DNA of 24,215 bases, from NCBI GenBank assembly GCA_964525945.1, contig CAZGKX010000042.1, forward strand, positions 1-24,215, read 5' to 3'. Positions 7,678 through 14,880 of the stretch are shown in pieces. The notes beneath the pieces were generated by a model. That model made no database searches. It was not told the origin of the DNA and saw only the letters and a list, made by a program, of their open reading frames with translations. The stretch's first letter is position 1. Each line of letters starts with the position of its first letter. Origin of the DNA: CAZGKX01 sp964525945. GTDB lineage: Bacteria > Pseudomonadota > Gammaproteobacteria > Legionellales > Legionellaceae. Made by a program: the position numbers and the translations under genes.

Positions 7678-7833
7678 CTAAGAATGCAGCATACCAGCAT
7701 CCGTTTCAGGCACATTGTCTGATCCGGAGGCAATGGTCACATCGTCAATCTGAACGATCTTAGGCGCTTCCCAGCTTAATCGTTGTTCAGAATTGTTCTC
7801 ACGAGTGCATGCATTTTTATCAATATTATTCAT
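7678..7833 (-). CDS. Candidate lasso-like RiPP precursor peptide, 51 residues
   Basis: A small gene directly upstream of the AsnB-like cyclase on the same strand. The leader contains W21-E-A-P24, resembling the YxxP recognition motif of lasso leaders. A Thr at residue 33 followed by Ile34 would be position -2 of the leader, the conserved lasso site. The predicted core is then ASGSDNVPETDAGMLHS (35-51). Ala1 and Glu9 (residue 43) could close a nine-residue macrolactam, leaving an eight-residue tail. A second reading, Gly37 to Asp45, also gives a nine-residue ring but lacks Thr at -2. Spacing and layout recall paeninodin (T at -2, Ala1, Pro8, acid at 9, Ser at the C-terminus) as I remember it. 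The Shine-Dalgarno is weak (GGAT). Existence of the gene is inferred from position, motif and length. Confidence 0.65.
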   Translation of the reverse strand: MNNIDKNACTRENNSEQRLSWEAPKIVQIDDVTIASGSDNVPETDAGMLHS

Positions 7834-7886
7834 GGATATCCGTATATGGGTTATACAAAATCAAATTTCGATGGAGATTAATCTTT

Positions 7887-7901
7887 CTAGCACGACGCTA
7901 G
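7887..7901. promoter_or_regulatory. CTAGC inverted repeat between divergent operons
   Basis: CTAGC (7887-7891) and GCTAG (7897-7901) are separated by five bases, so two CTAG steps lie 11 bp apart, about one helical turn. CTAG is the core step of known TrpR half-sites. The location, between the precursor gene and the trpE promoter, makes it a possible regulator site for either operon. The evidence is weak. Confidence 0.25.
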
Positions 7902-7923
7902 CCGGTTGTCCAGAATTACGTGG

Positions 7924-7958
7924 TTGACAACCCACATGTAATGCTATAGCATTACATG
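7924..7958 (+). promoter_or_regulatory. trp operon promoter with palindromic operator
   Basis: TTGACA (7924-7929) is a perfect -35 box. With a 17-base spacer the -10 is TAGCAT (7947-7952). The -10 lies inside a perfect 24-bp palindrome (7935-7958, arm CATGTAATGCTA). This is where the E. coli trp operator sits relative to its promoter, and a trpR gene lies at the end of this operon. The likely transcript start is about 20-25 bases before the trpE ATG. That leaves no room for a leader peptide or attenuator, so repression rather than attenuation is the likely control. The palindrome does not match the E. coli TrpR consensus, so assignment to TrpR is inference. Confidence 0.6.
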
Positions 7959-7981
7959 AATACCAATTACCGAGTGCTTTT

Positions 7982-9463
7982 ATGATGCAGCAAACGAGCC
8001 GGGAAACCTTTTTACACCATGCCGAGAACGCCAACCGAGTTGCCGTTTTTCGTGAAATGCCATTGTTGCATTTAACGCCCTCGCAAGTGATCACCCATTT
8101 AAGTTCCGAATTGGTGGATGGAGCCATCTTGGAATCAGGTTTTCATACCCTTGATGCCGGACAAATATCCATCATAGCCTTTGAAACAATAGCCCAATTT
8201 TCTGCTAAAAATCAACAAACCATCACTAAAATTGGATCGAACGAGGTTGTTTCATCTCACCATCCACTGGCCATATTGCGCGATTTATTGTCAAGCATGC
8301 AATGCGCAGGGCAACCTAAAAGCCATGATTTTCTAAGCAGCGCAATTGGTTTTTTAAGCTATGATGCTGTACGGTTTTTTGAAGACATTCCCGATCGCCA
8401 CCTAGATACGTCCAATCTACCCGATATATTATTTAATTTTTATCGCACATCGTTAATGATTGATCACCAGCGTCAAACCTTGTTGATTCATACCGTGGTT
8501 GATGTTGGGCCGGATGCAGTGGCTTGTTATAGTGCAGCACAAACACAAATCGATAATATCCTTAAAAAAATAAACCAACCGCTCCTCTCCACCACACAAC
8601 CCAGAACACATTGCAACATACCTCACACCAATGTCGCACTTGATATAAACGATGAGCGTTTCATTGAATTGATCCATCAAGCCAAACAATATATTGTCCA
8701 GGGCGATGCGTTTCAAATCGTTCTGTCTCGCTGTTTCAAAAAAAATTACAGTGTTACACCACTGGCCATTTATCAAGCATTACGGGAAGTCAGCCCCTCC
8801 CCATATATGTTTTATTTGCCGTATCAAGACCAAACAATTGTAGGGGCCTCGCCTGAAAAAATGATCAGTGTCCGCAATGGCGAAGTCACTATTAACCCCA
8901 TAGCCGGCACGCGCAAAAGATCTGATACCTTGCATGACAAAGCAATTGAACAAGAGTTGCTGGACGATAAAAAAGAACATGCGGAACACATGATGTTGGT
9001 CGATTTAGCCCGCAATGACCTGGGCAGTGTGTGCAAGCCCGGCAGCATCAAAATTAAAGAATTGTTGGCCGTTAAACATTTTTCGCATGTCAGTCACATC
9101 ACCTCAGAAGTCATTGGTCAATTGCAAGAAGGCAAAGATGCGTTTGATGCTCTTGGTGCGGCATTTCCTGCCGGAACATTGAGCGGTGCCCCCAAAATTA
9201 GAGCCATGCAAATCATTGATGAACTAGAAACGTCTCGTCGAGGCATGTATGGGGGCGCTGTTTGCCGTATCGATCACCTGGGCAATTTGGACAGCTGCAT
9301 CGCCATTCGCATGGCCGTTCTTAAAGATGGCACCGCCACGGTGCGCACCGGCGCCGGCATTGTTTATGATTCAAACCCTCAGTCAGAAGCCAATGAAACA
9401 CGTCAAAAAGCCCAATCCGTCCTCGATGCGATTGCGCGTGCGGAGGACACACCATGTTGCTGA
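7982..9463 (+). CDS. trpE: Anthranilate synthase component I TrpE
   Basis: Makes anthranilate from chorismate with ammonia supplied by TrpG, the first committed step to tryptophan. The 493-residue protein has the N-terminal regulatory region with ILES at 49-52, the LLES-type element of tryptophan feedback sites. Family signatures include PSPYMFYLPY near 272-281, IVGASPEKM near 286-294, INPIAGTRKR near 304-313, DLARNDLG at 341-348 and GTLSGAPKIRAMQIIDELE at 398-416. Start at the first ATG of an ATGATG pair. It overlaps trpG by 10 bases. It is TrpE rather than the aminodeoxychorismate synthase PabB, given the trp operon and the feedback motif. Confidence 0.96.
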   Translation: MMQQTSRETFLHHAENANRVAVFREMPLLHLTPSQVITHLSSELVDGAILESGFHTLDAGQISIIAFETIAQFSAKNQQTITKIGSNEVVSSHHPLAILRDLLSSMQCAGQPKSHDFLSSAIGFLSYDAVRFFEDIPDRHLDTSNLPDILFNFYRTSLMIDHQRQTLLIHTVVDVGPDAVACYSAAQTQIDNILKKINQPLLSTTQPRTHCNIPHTNVALDINDERFIELIHQAKQYIVQGDAFQIVLSRCFKKNYSVTPLAIYQALREVSPSPYMFYLPYQDQTIVGASPEKMISVRNGEVTINPIAGTRKRSDTLHDKAIEQELLDDKKEHAEHMMLVDLARNDLGSVCKPGSIKIKELLAVKHFSHVSHITSEVIGQLQEGKDAFDALGAAFPAGTLSGAPKIRAMQIIDELETSRRGMYGGAVCRIDHLGNLDSCIAIRMAVLKDGTATVRTGAGIVYDSNPQSEANETRQKAQSVLDAIARAEDTPCC

Positions 9464-10032
9464 TCATCGATAATTACGATAGCTTTACCTACAATTTATA
9501 CCAATGCTTATCGGTGGTGTACCACGACCTGCACGTCGTTCGCAATGATTGCATAACGATTGAGGACGTAAAAAAATTAAAACCGGCGGGGATTGTATTA
9601 TCACCTGGGCCAGGCCGACCTGAACAAGCGGGTATTTGCATTGAACTATTAAAAACCATGGGCAACACAACTCCGATGTTGGGTGTGTGTTTGGGCCACC
9701 AAGCCATTGTGGTCGCATTTGGCGGCAAAATCATTCAAGCACCTGAAATCGTCCATGGTAAACATGAACAAATTTTTCATAACCACACAGGCATTTATCA
9801 AACCTTATCCAGTCCATTTCAAGCAGGCCGCTACCACTCCTTGATCGCCGATAAAAGTAGTTTTCCAGACATATTAACCATTGAAGCAGAAAATAAAAAT
9901 GGCCTGATCATGGGTATTCGTCACAAACATCTGCCCATTATTGGCGTCCAGTTTCATCCCGAATCAATTTTAACACCCGAAGGCGATGGTTTGTTGAAAA
10001 ATTTCGTTCAACAATGTGTTGTGGGGCATTGA
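9454..10032 (+). CDS. trpG: Anthranilate synthase glutamine amidotransferase TrpG
   Basis: Class I glutaminase subunit that hydrolyses glutamine and passes ammonia to TrpE. At 192 residues it is a stand-alone domain, not fused to trpD as in E. coli. Visible motifs are LIIDNYDSFTYNL at the N-terminus, LSPGPGRPEQAG, the nucleophile Cys79 in GVCLGHQ, and the His168/Glu170 pair in GVQFHPES. A strong GGAGG (9442-9446) inside the end of trpE positions the ATG seven bases later. The overlap with trpE suggests coupled production of the two subunits. In many bacteria the same protein also serves PabB. Confidence 0.95.
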   Translation: MLLIIDNYDSFTYNLYQCLSVVYHDLHVVRNDCITIEDVKKLKPAGIVLSPGPGRPEQAGICIELLKTMGNTTPMLGVCLGHQAIVVAFGGKIIQAPEIVHGKHEQIFHNHTGIYQTLSSPFQAGRYHSLIADKSSFPDILTIEAENKNGLIMGIRHKHLPIIGVQFHPESILTPEGDGLLKNFVQQCVVGH

Positions 10033-10034
10033 TC

Positions 10035-11051
10035 ATGCTGCAAAAAAGCATAGAAAAACTCATGAAAGGGCAACATTTAGACAGCAAAACCTGTGAAGAA
10101 GCGTTGCACGCGATGCTTCGCCCTGATGCCAACCCTGCCCAATCAGCCGCATTTTTGGTGTTGCTGCGTGCCAAAAATGAAACCTCGGAAGAACTAACGG
10201 GCTTTGTCAACCATTTGCAACGAACCATGGTCACCCTCCATACTTCGCATCGCGTCTTGGACATTGTCGGCACAGGCGGAGATTGCCGCCAAAGCGTGAA
10301 TATTTCCACAGCAAGCGCTATCCTTGCGGCAAGTTGTGGCGTAAAAATCATGAAACACGGCAACCGAGCGGTCTCATCATCGGCCGGTAGCGCGGATGTG
10401 CTCGAAGCGCTGGGGGTGGTGATTGATTTAACACCAGAAAAGATCAGTGCCATGATCGACACAATAGGCATTGGTTTTTGTTTTGCCCCCAAGTTTCATC
10501 CGGCCTTGCTGGAAATTCGCAAGCTTCGCCAACAGCTTCGCATTCCCACAACGTTTAATTTATTAGGTCCATTATTAAATCCGGCTCGCCCCCAGCACCA
10601 TCTCTTGGGTGTTTTTCATGAAGATTTGCTGTTGCCAATGGCCCAAACATTGCAACATTTAGGAACAGAACGTTCATGGGTGGTACACGGCAATGGTTTG
10701 GATGAGTTGAGTTGCATTGGCCCCAGCAAACTGATCGTCGTGGACAAAGCAGGCCTCAAGGAGCTCGATCTTGACCCTGTCCGTTTAGGCTTATCCCCTT
10801 GCTCGGTTGCCGATTTAAAAGGCGGCAATGCTGCGACCAACGCACAGTTGTTATTGTCCGTTTTTTCCAACCGGACGGGCAAAAAACAAAAGGCAATTGC
10901 TGATACACTTATTTTAAATACAGCGGCAGCCCTCTGCATCTATGGCCGTCACCAGGATCTTTCGCATGCCATTGAACACGCCCGCGATAATTTGCTGAAT
11001 GGTGCCGCATTATCGTTACTCAATAACTGGATTGAATGTTCTCATGACTAA
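10035..11051 (+). CDS. trpD: Anthranilate phosphoribosyltransferase TrpD
   Basis: Transfers phosphoribose from PRPP to anthranilate. The 338-residue protein has GTGGD at 79-83 for PRPP binding, NISTASAILAASCGVKIMKHGNR at 89-111 and GPLLNPARP further on, all family signatures. The ATG at 10035, two bases after the trpG stop, was preferred over an in-frame ATG at 10014 inside trpG. It gives the usual N-terminus and has GGGG upstream. The last eight bases overlap trpC. Confidence 0.95.
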   Translation: MLQKSIEKLMKGQHLDSKTCEEALHAMLRPDANPAQSAAFLVLLRAKNETSEELTGFVNHLQRTMVTLHTSHRVLDIVGTGGDCRQSVNISTASAILAASCGVKIMKHGNRAVSSSAGSADVLEALGVVIDLTPEKISAMIDTIGIGFCFAPKFHPALLEIRKLRQQLRIPTTFNLLGPLLNPARPQHHLLGVFHEDLLLPMAQTLQHLGTERSWVVHGNGLDELSCIGPSKLIVVDKAGLKELDLDPVRLGLSPCSVADLKGGNAATNAQLLLSVFSNRTGKKQKAIADTLILNTAAALCIYGRHQDLSHAIEHARDNLLNGAALSLLNNWIECSHD

Positions 11052-11852
11052 TCGACTAGAGCCCATTATTTTACAAAAAAAACGAGAAGTGGATGCATTA
11101 AAACACACTGTGAGTGCACACGCCCTGCATCCGATTCAGCAAATTTTAAACGGCCATCAAGTTTACGCCGACCATAAAAATTTTAAAAAGGCATTGCAAA
11201 CCACCTCGTTAGCCGTGATAGCGGAAATAAAACGAAGATCCCCCAGCAAAGGACCACTGGCCCCCATTCAAGACCCGGTGCTATTAGCCAGCAATTATAT
11301 TGCCGGTGGAGCCAATGCCATCTCAGTGTTAACGGATCAAGCATTCTTTGGTGGCAGCAACGACGATTTAAACCGCGTTGCCACATGCCTTGCCCCGCTT
11401 TCGCCACCCATTTTGCGAAAAGATTTTATCATTGACGAGATCCAGATTGCCGAAGCGATTAGTATAGGTGCCAATGCGATCTTGTGCATCGTGGCGGTGC
11501 TTGGCCAAAACACTAAAAAAATGCTCGATGCTGCACAACAAATGGGCATCCAAGTGTTGGTGGAAGTGCATAACGAGCAAGAGCTTGAAATCGCCCTTGC
11601 AGCAAATGCCGAGATCATTGGTGTGAATAACCGTGATTTGACGACGTTCAACATCGATCCTGAACAAGCCTTGCGCTTGATAGAACAGATTCCTGCAAAC
11701 ATCGTGCGGGTTGCTGAATCAGGCATTTTATCGCCTTCATTGGCACATGCGTATCATCAAGCANNNNNNNNNNTGGTGAGGCGCTGGTGAAAACAGACCA
11801 GCCTGCGAAATTTATCAGTGAGTGCCAAAATGCAACATGCAACCATCCCTAA
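11044..11852 (+). CDS. trpC: Indole-3-glycerol-phosphate synthase TrpC, interrupted by a sequence gap
   Basis: Closes the indole ring in the fourth step of tryptophan synthesis. Bases 11044-11763 encode 240 residues with IAEIKRRSPSKG (59-70, catalytic Glu and Lys), LRKDFIIDEIQI, VEVHNEQELE, GVNNRDL and RVAESGI. Ten N bases follow. After them the expected C-terminus GEALVKTDQPAKFISE appears in a different frame, ending with TAA at 11850-11852. The frame change fits an N run of arbitrary length, not a real frameshift. The missing piece is short, roughly half a dozen codons (the usual GYxAxLV stretch before VGEAL). It is separate from trpF, unlike the E. coli fusion. Confidence 0.9.
11764..11773. 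other. Assembly gap (10 N) in trpC
   Basis: Ten unknown bases. The trpC frame differs by a non-multiple of three on the two sides, so the true gap length is not 10. Confidence 0.98.
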
Positions 11853-12486
11853 AATTAAAATTTGCGGTGTTCGTAGTACTGAAGAGGCTTTACAGATAGC
11901 CAAACAGGGTGCTCATTTCATCGGCCTTATTTTTCATCCAACCTCAAAACGCTGTGTTACTGTGCAACAAGCGCAAGCCATTACGGAGGGCTTGAAGCCA
12001 TTGAACACTGAACCGGTGGCGGTTTTTGTCGATCAAAATGCAGAGGAAATGGCCGATATATGTCGTACCACGCACATAAAAACCATTCAGTTGCATGGCA
12101 CACAACCCCGGCAACATCACCACCTCCTCCCCGCCAGTTATCAACGGTTGTATGTCCGCCCCGTGACACCCGCAGGGGTGATTGTGGATGACGACGGCGG
12201 CTTGATGCACTGCTTAGCACACCGGGACATCGTGTTGTTTGACAATGAACGTCCTGGCAAAGGAGTGCCTTTTGATTGGGACGTGTTTCGTTATACTGGT
12301 CTTTTGCCGTGGGGATTAGCAGGGGGACTCACACCCGATAACGTGGCCATGGCCATAGCAAAACTGCAACCTTCTTTGGTGGATGTGTCGGGGGGTGTTG
12401 AAATCGAACCAGGTGTAAAAGACCTCCAACAGGTGCAACAATTTATTCATTCCTGCCAACAAGGAGTAAACCATGCTCAGAACTGA
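11830..12486 (+). CDS. trpF: Phosphoribosylanthranilate isomerase TrpF
   Basis: Isomerises phosphoribosylanthranilate to the carboxyphenylamino-deoxyribulose phosphate used by TrpC. The 218-residue barrel has KIKICGVRS with catalytic Cys12, IFHPTSKR, IQLHG at 86-90, the general acid Asp138 in VLFDNERPGKG, LAGGLTPDN and VDVSGGVE. The ATG at 11830 was preferred over a GTG at 11818. It gives a typical short N-terminus before KICG and has AGTGAG upstream. It overlaps the end of trpC by 23 bases and trpB by 14. Confidence 0.93.
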   Translation: MQHATIPKIKICGVRSTEEALQIAKQGAHFIGLIFHPTSKRCVTVQQAQAITEGLKPLNTEPVAVFVDQNAEEMADICRTTHIKTIQLHGTQPRQHHHLLPASYQRLYVRPVTPAGVIVDDDGGLMHCLAHRDIVLFDNERPGKGVPFDWDVFRYTGLLPWGLAGGLTPDNVAMAIAKLQPSLVDVSGGVEIEPGVKDLQQVQQFIHSCQQGVNHAQN

Positions 12487-13687
12487 CATGCATGCTAATA
12501 AACAAGGGCGATTTGGTGATTTTGGAGGCATGTACATGCCAGAAGTCATGATGGCCCCGCTGCGTGAATTAACCCACGCCTGGGATGCCTTGAAAGACGA
12601 TGCCTCTTTTCACGACAATTTAAATCATATTTTGGCCACCTACGCCGGCAGACCAACCCCTTTAACCGAAGTAAGCCGATTTGCGGAAGCTCTGGGTTTC
12701 CAGAGCAAGCAGACCCGTATTTTTTTAAAACGAGAAGACTTGCTGCACACCGGCGCGCACAAGTTAAACAATGCCTTGGGCCAATGTTTATTGGCAAAAA
12801 CCATGGGTAAAAAACGTATTATTGCAGAAACTGGAGCAGGGCAACATGGTGTTGCCACAGCAGCAGCCTGCGCCTATTTAGGTTTAGAATGCATTGTCTA
12901 CATGGGCAGTGTCGACATCGCTCGACAAAAACCCAACGTCATGCGCATGCAATTGATGGGCGCCACGGTGGTGCCCGTAACAAGTGGTTCTGCAACACTA
13001 AAAGACGCGGTGAATGAAGCCTTGCGCGACTGGTCTGGATCATTTGAAAACACCTACTACTGCCTGGGTTCAGCATTAGGCCCTCATCCTTATCCGGAAA
13101 TGGTGGCCGAATTTCAAGCGGTGATCGGCAATGAGTGTAAACAACAACTGCTAGAACGGCTTGGTGTGCACCCTGATTTGGTCATTGCCTGTGTGGGTGG
13201 AGGCTCCAATGCCATTGGCATGTTTTCGGCTTTTTTAGACGATGAACGCTGCCGGTTGGTTGGCGTCGAAGCGGGTGGCCATGGCCCCCAACTCGGCGAA
13301 CACGCTGCACGCTTTCAAACCTTAACACCGGGTGTATTGCATGGTAGCTACACCTATGTGTTGCAAAATAACGAAGGTCAAATCGCACCCACGGCCTCCA
13401 TATCAGCCGGGTTGGACTACCCCGCAGTGGGTCCACAACATGCTTATTTACACGCCAGCCAACGGGCCGACTATGTGAATGTGAGTGATGCGCAAGCCTT
13501 ACACGCCCTGCAACTGCTGGCGCAAACAGAAGGTATCATTTGTGCGTTGGAATCAGCCCATGCTTTGGCGTATTTGATTGCCAACGCCCCAGAATTAGCA
13601 GGCAATCAACACATTGTGGTGAATTTGTCGGGGCGCGGGGATAAAGACTTACCGCAAATAATGGCTAAAATGGAGGCACAACAGTGA
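12473..13687 (+). CDS. trpB: Tryptophan synthase beta chain TrpB
   Basis: PLP enzyme condensing indole with serine in the last step. The 404-residue protein begins with GRFGDFGGMYMPE, has the PLP lysine Lys97 in HTGAHKLNNALGQ, ETGAGQHGVATA, the phosphate-binding loop VGGGSNAIGMF, and HGSYTYVLQNNEGQI. The ATG at 12473 has AAGGAG (12461-12466) at good distance. A second ATG at 12488 is possible but less supported. It overlaps trpF by 14 bases and trpA by 4, typical for subunits of one complex. Confidence 0.96.
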   Translation: MLRTDMHANKQGRFGDFGGMYMPEVMMAPLRELTHAWDALKDDASFHDNLNHILATYAGRPTPLTEVSRFAEALGFQSKQTRIFLKREDLLHTGAHKLNNALGQCLLAKTMGKKRIIAETGAGQHGVATAAACAYLGLECIVYMGSVDIARQKPNVMRMQLMGATVVPVTSGSATLKDAVNEALRDWSGSFENTYYCLGSALGPHPYPEMVAEFQAVIGNECKQQLLERLGVHPDLVIACVGGGSNAIGMFSAFLDDERCRLVGVEAGGHGPQLGEHAARFQTLTPGVLHGSYTYVLQNNEGQIAPTASISAGLDYPAVGPQHAYLHASQRADYVNVSDAQALHALQLLAQTEGIICALESAHALAYLIANAPELAGNQHIVVNLSGRGDKDLPQIMAKMEAQQ

Positions 13688-14457
13688 ACGGCACACAACG
13701 TATTCAAGATCATTTTCATGCTCAGAAAGCCTTTGTTGCTTACCTCACTGCCGGTGATGGTGGTATTCAACGCACGTTGGATGCGGCGTTGGCATTGATT
13801 GCAGGCGGGGTCAATATGCTGGAAATTGGGGTACCTTTTTCTGATCCCATTGCCGATGGTCCAGTCATTCAACGTGCGGCAACGCGCGCGTTGATGGCCA
13901 AGACCACGCTAAAAGATGTGTTGTGGTTGGCTCAACAAATTCGCCAATACAGCACCATTCCGTTAATCCTTTTTAGTTATTTAAATCCTATTTTAGCTGC
14001 AATGAAAGGGGCGTTTTTTCAAGAAGCACAAGATGCGGGGATTGATGGAGCATTGTTAGTGGATTGCCCTCTTGAAGAATCCGTGCATTTTCATGAGCAA
14101 TGTAACAACCATCATTTGGCCCCCATTTATGTGATCACGCCAACCACCTCAACCCGCAGGATTCAAGACATTGATGCGCAGGGCAATGGTTTTTTATACT
14201 ATGCTTGCCGTAAAGGCACGACGGGAATAAAGTCCGATTTACCCAGTGATTTCGCCGACAACATGCAACGCATCAAGTCCGTTGCGCACTTGCCCATTGT
14301 GGCAGGTTTTGGTATCTCGACACCGCAATCCGCAGCAGCAGTGTGCCAGCACGCGGATGGCGTGGTGATCGGCTCACTGTTTGTCAAAGCATTGGAAGAG
14401 GGTATGACACTGCAAGCATTGACCGCGCTTGCTCAGCGCCTTAATCCTATTGTTTAA
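13684..14457 (+). CDS. trpA: Tryptophan synthase alpha chain TrpA
   Basis: Cleaves indole-3-glycerol phosphate to indole, which passes through a tunnel to TrpB. The 257-residue barrel has the catalytic Glu47 and Asp58 in MLEIGVPFSDPIADGP, the family stretch APIYVITPTTS and VAGFGISTP. The start is GTG in a GTGA overlap with the trpB stop. One local difference is FLYYACRKGTTG where SRAGVTG-like sequence is usual; both catalytic residues are intact. Last structural gene of the trp operon. Confidence 0.95.
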   Translation: MNGTQRIQDHFHAQKAFVAYLTAGDGGIQRTLDAALALIAGGVNMLEIGVPFSDPIADGPVIQRAATRALMAKTTLKDVLWLAQQIRQYSTIPLILFSYLNPILAAMKGAFFQEAQDAGIDGALLVDCPLEESVHFHEQCNNHHLAPIYVITPTTSTRRIQDIDAQGNGFLYYACRKGTTGIKSDLPSDFADNMQRIKSVAHLPIVAGFGISTPQSAAAVCQHADGVVIGSLFVKALEEGMTLQALTALAQRLNPIV

Positions 14458-14496
14458 TGTACAAAGCGGGGCTAATTTCGTAATATAGTGCAGCTG

Positions 14497-14544
14497 TTTT
14501 TAATTGACCTAGTTGGGCCAAGGCCCAACTAGGTCAATTAAAAA
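14497..14544. repeat. Perfect 23-bp inverted repeat between trpA and trpR
   Basis: The arms 14497-14519 and 14522-14544 are exact reverse complements separated by two bases. The inner part is GTTGGGCC-AA-GGCCCAAC; the outer part includes AATTGACCTAG. The T-run precedes the stem and the A-run follows it, so it does not have the stem-then-T layout of an intrinsic terminator on either strand. It can form a very stable RNA hairpin or a DNA cruciform. Possible roles are stabilising the 3' end of the trp mRNA, separating trpA from trpR expression, or a protein site with two CTAG steps 20 bp apart. Confidence 0.85.
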
Positions 14545-14582
14545 TCAAAGCACTGTATAGCCGCTTAAAACATGGGACATCT

Positions 14583-14873
14583 ATGAATCAGCAAGGTTGG
14601 CATTATTTTTTAGAATTATGCATGGGCGCTGCGGACAAACAAATTTTAACGGAATTATTTTCGTTGCTATTAACCGCTGAAGAACGATCGGACATGGAGA
14701 CGCGCTGTTTAATCATCAAAGCCTTGTTGGATCAAGAAAAAACCCAACGCCAAATGTCCGATGAATTGCGAGTGAGCATTGCTAAAATAACCCGCGGCTC
14801 CAACGAATTGAAACGCATTTCACCGCAATTGAAAGCCTACCTGCAAAAAACATTTGCAGAAAGTGAACAATGA
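14583..14873 (+). CDS. trpR: Trp operon repressor TrpR
   Basis: Small tryptophan-activated DNA-binding repressor. The 96-residue protein matches the TrpR family over its length. It has LLTAEERSDMETRCLIIKALL, then the helix-turn-helix QRQMSDELRVSIAKITRGSNELK, where E. coli has IATITRGSNSLK, and a C-terminal helix SPQLKAYLQKTF. It is shorter at the N-terminus than E. coli TrpR. The Shine-Dalgarno is weak (GGGA, 14574-14577). It lies 125 bases after trpA, behind the long hairpin. This places it either in the trp operon under its own control or under a separate promoter; TATAGC at 14556-14561 is only a weak -10. Its likely target is the palindrome at 7935-7958. Confidence 0.9.
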   Translation: MNQQGWHYFLELCMGAADKQILTELFSLLLTAEERSDMETRCLIIKALLDQEKTQRQMSDELRVSIAKITRGSNELKRISPQLKAYLQKTFAESEQ

Positions 14874-14880
14874 TCCTCTC

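Noticed and set aside
11764..11852. Frameshift or pseudogene in trpC
   Set aside because: The frame change coincides exactly with the N run, and the expected C-terminal sequence resumes after it, so unknown gap length explains it.
14497..14544. Intrinsic terminator of the trp operon
   Set aside because: The stem is followed by A bases and preceded by T bases on both strands, the reverse of the required layout.
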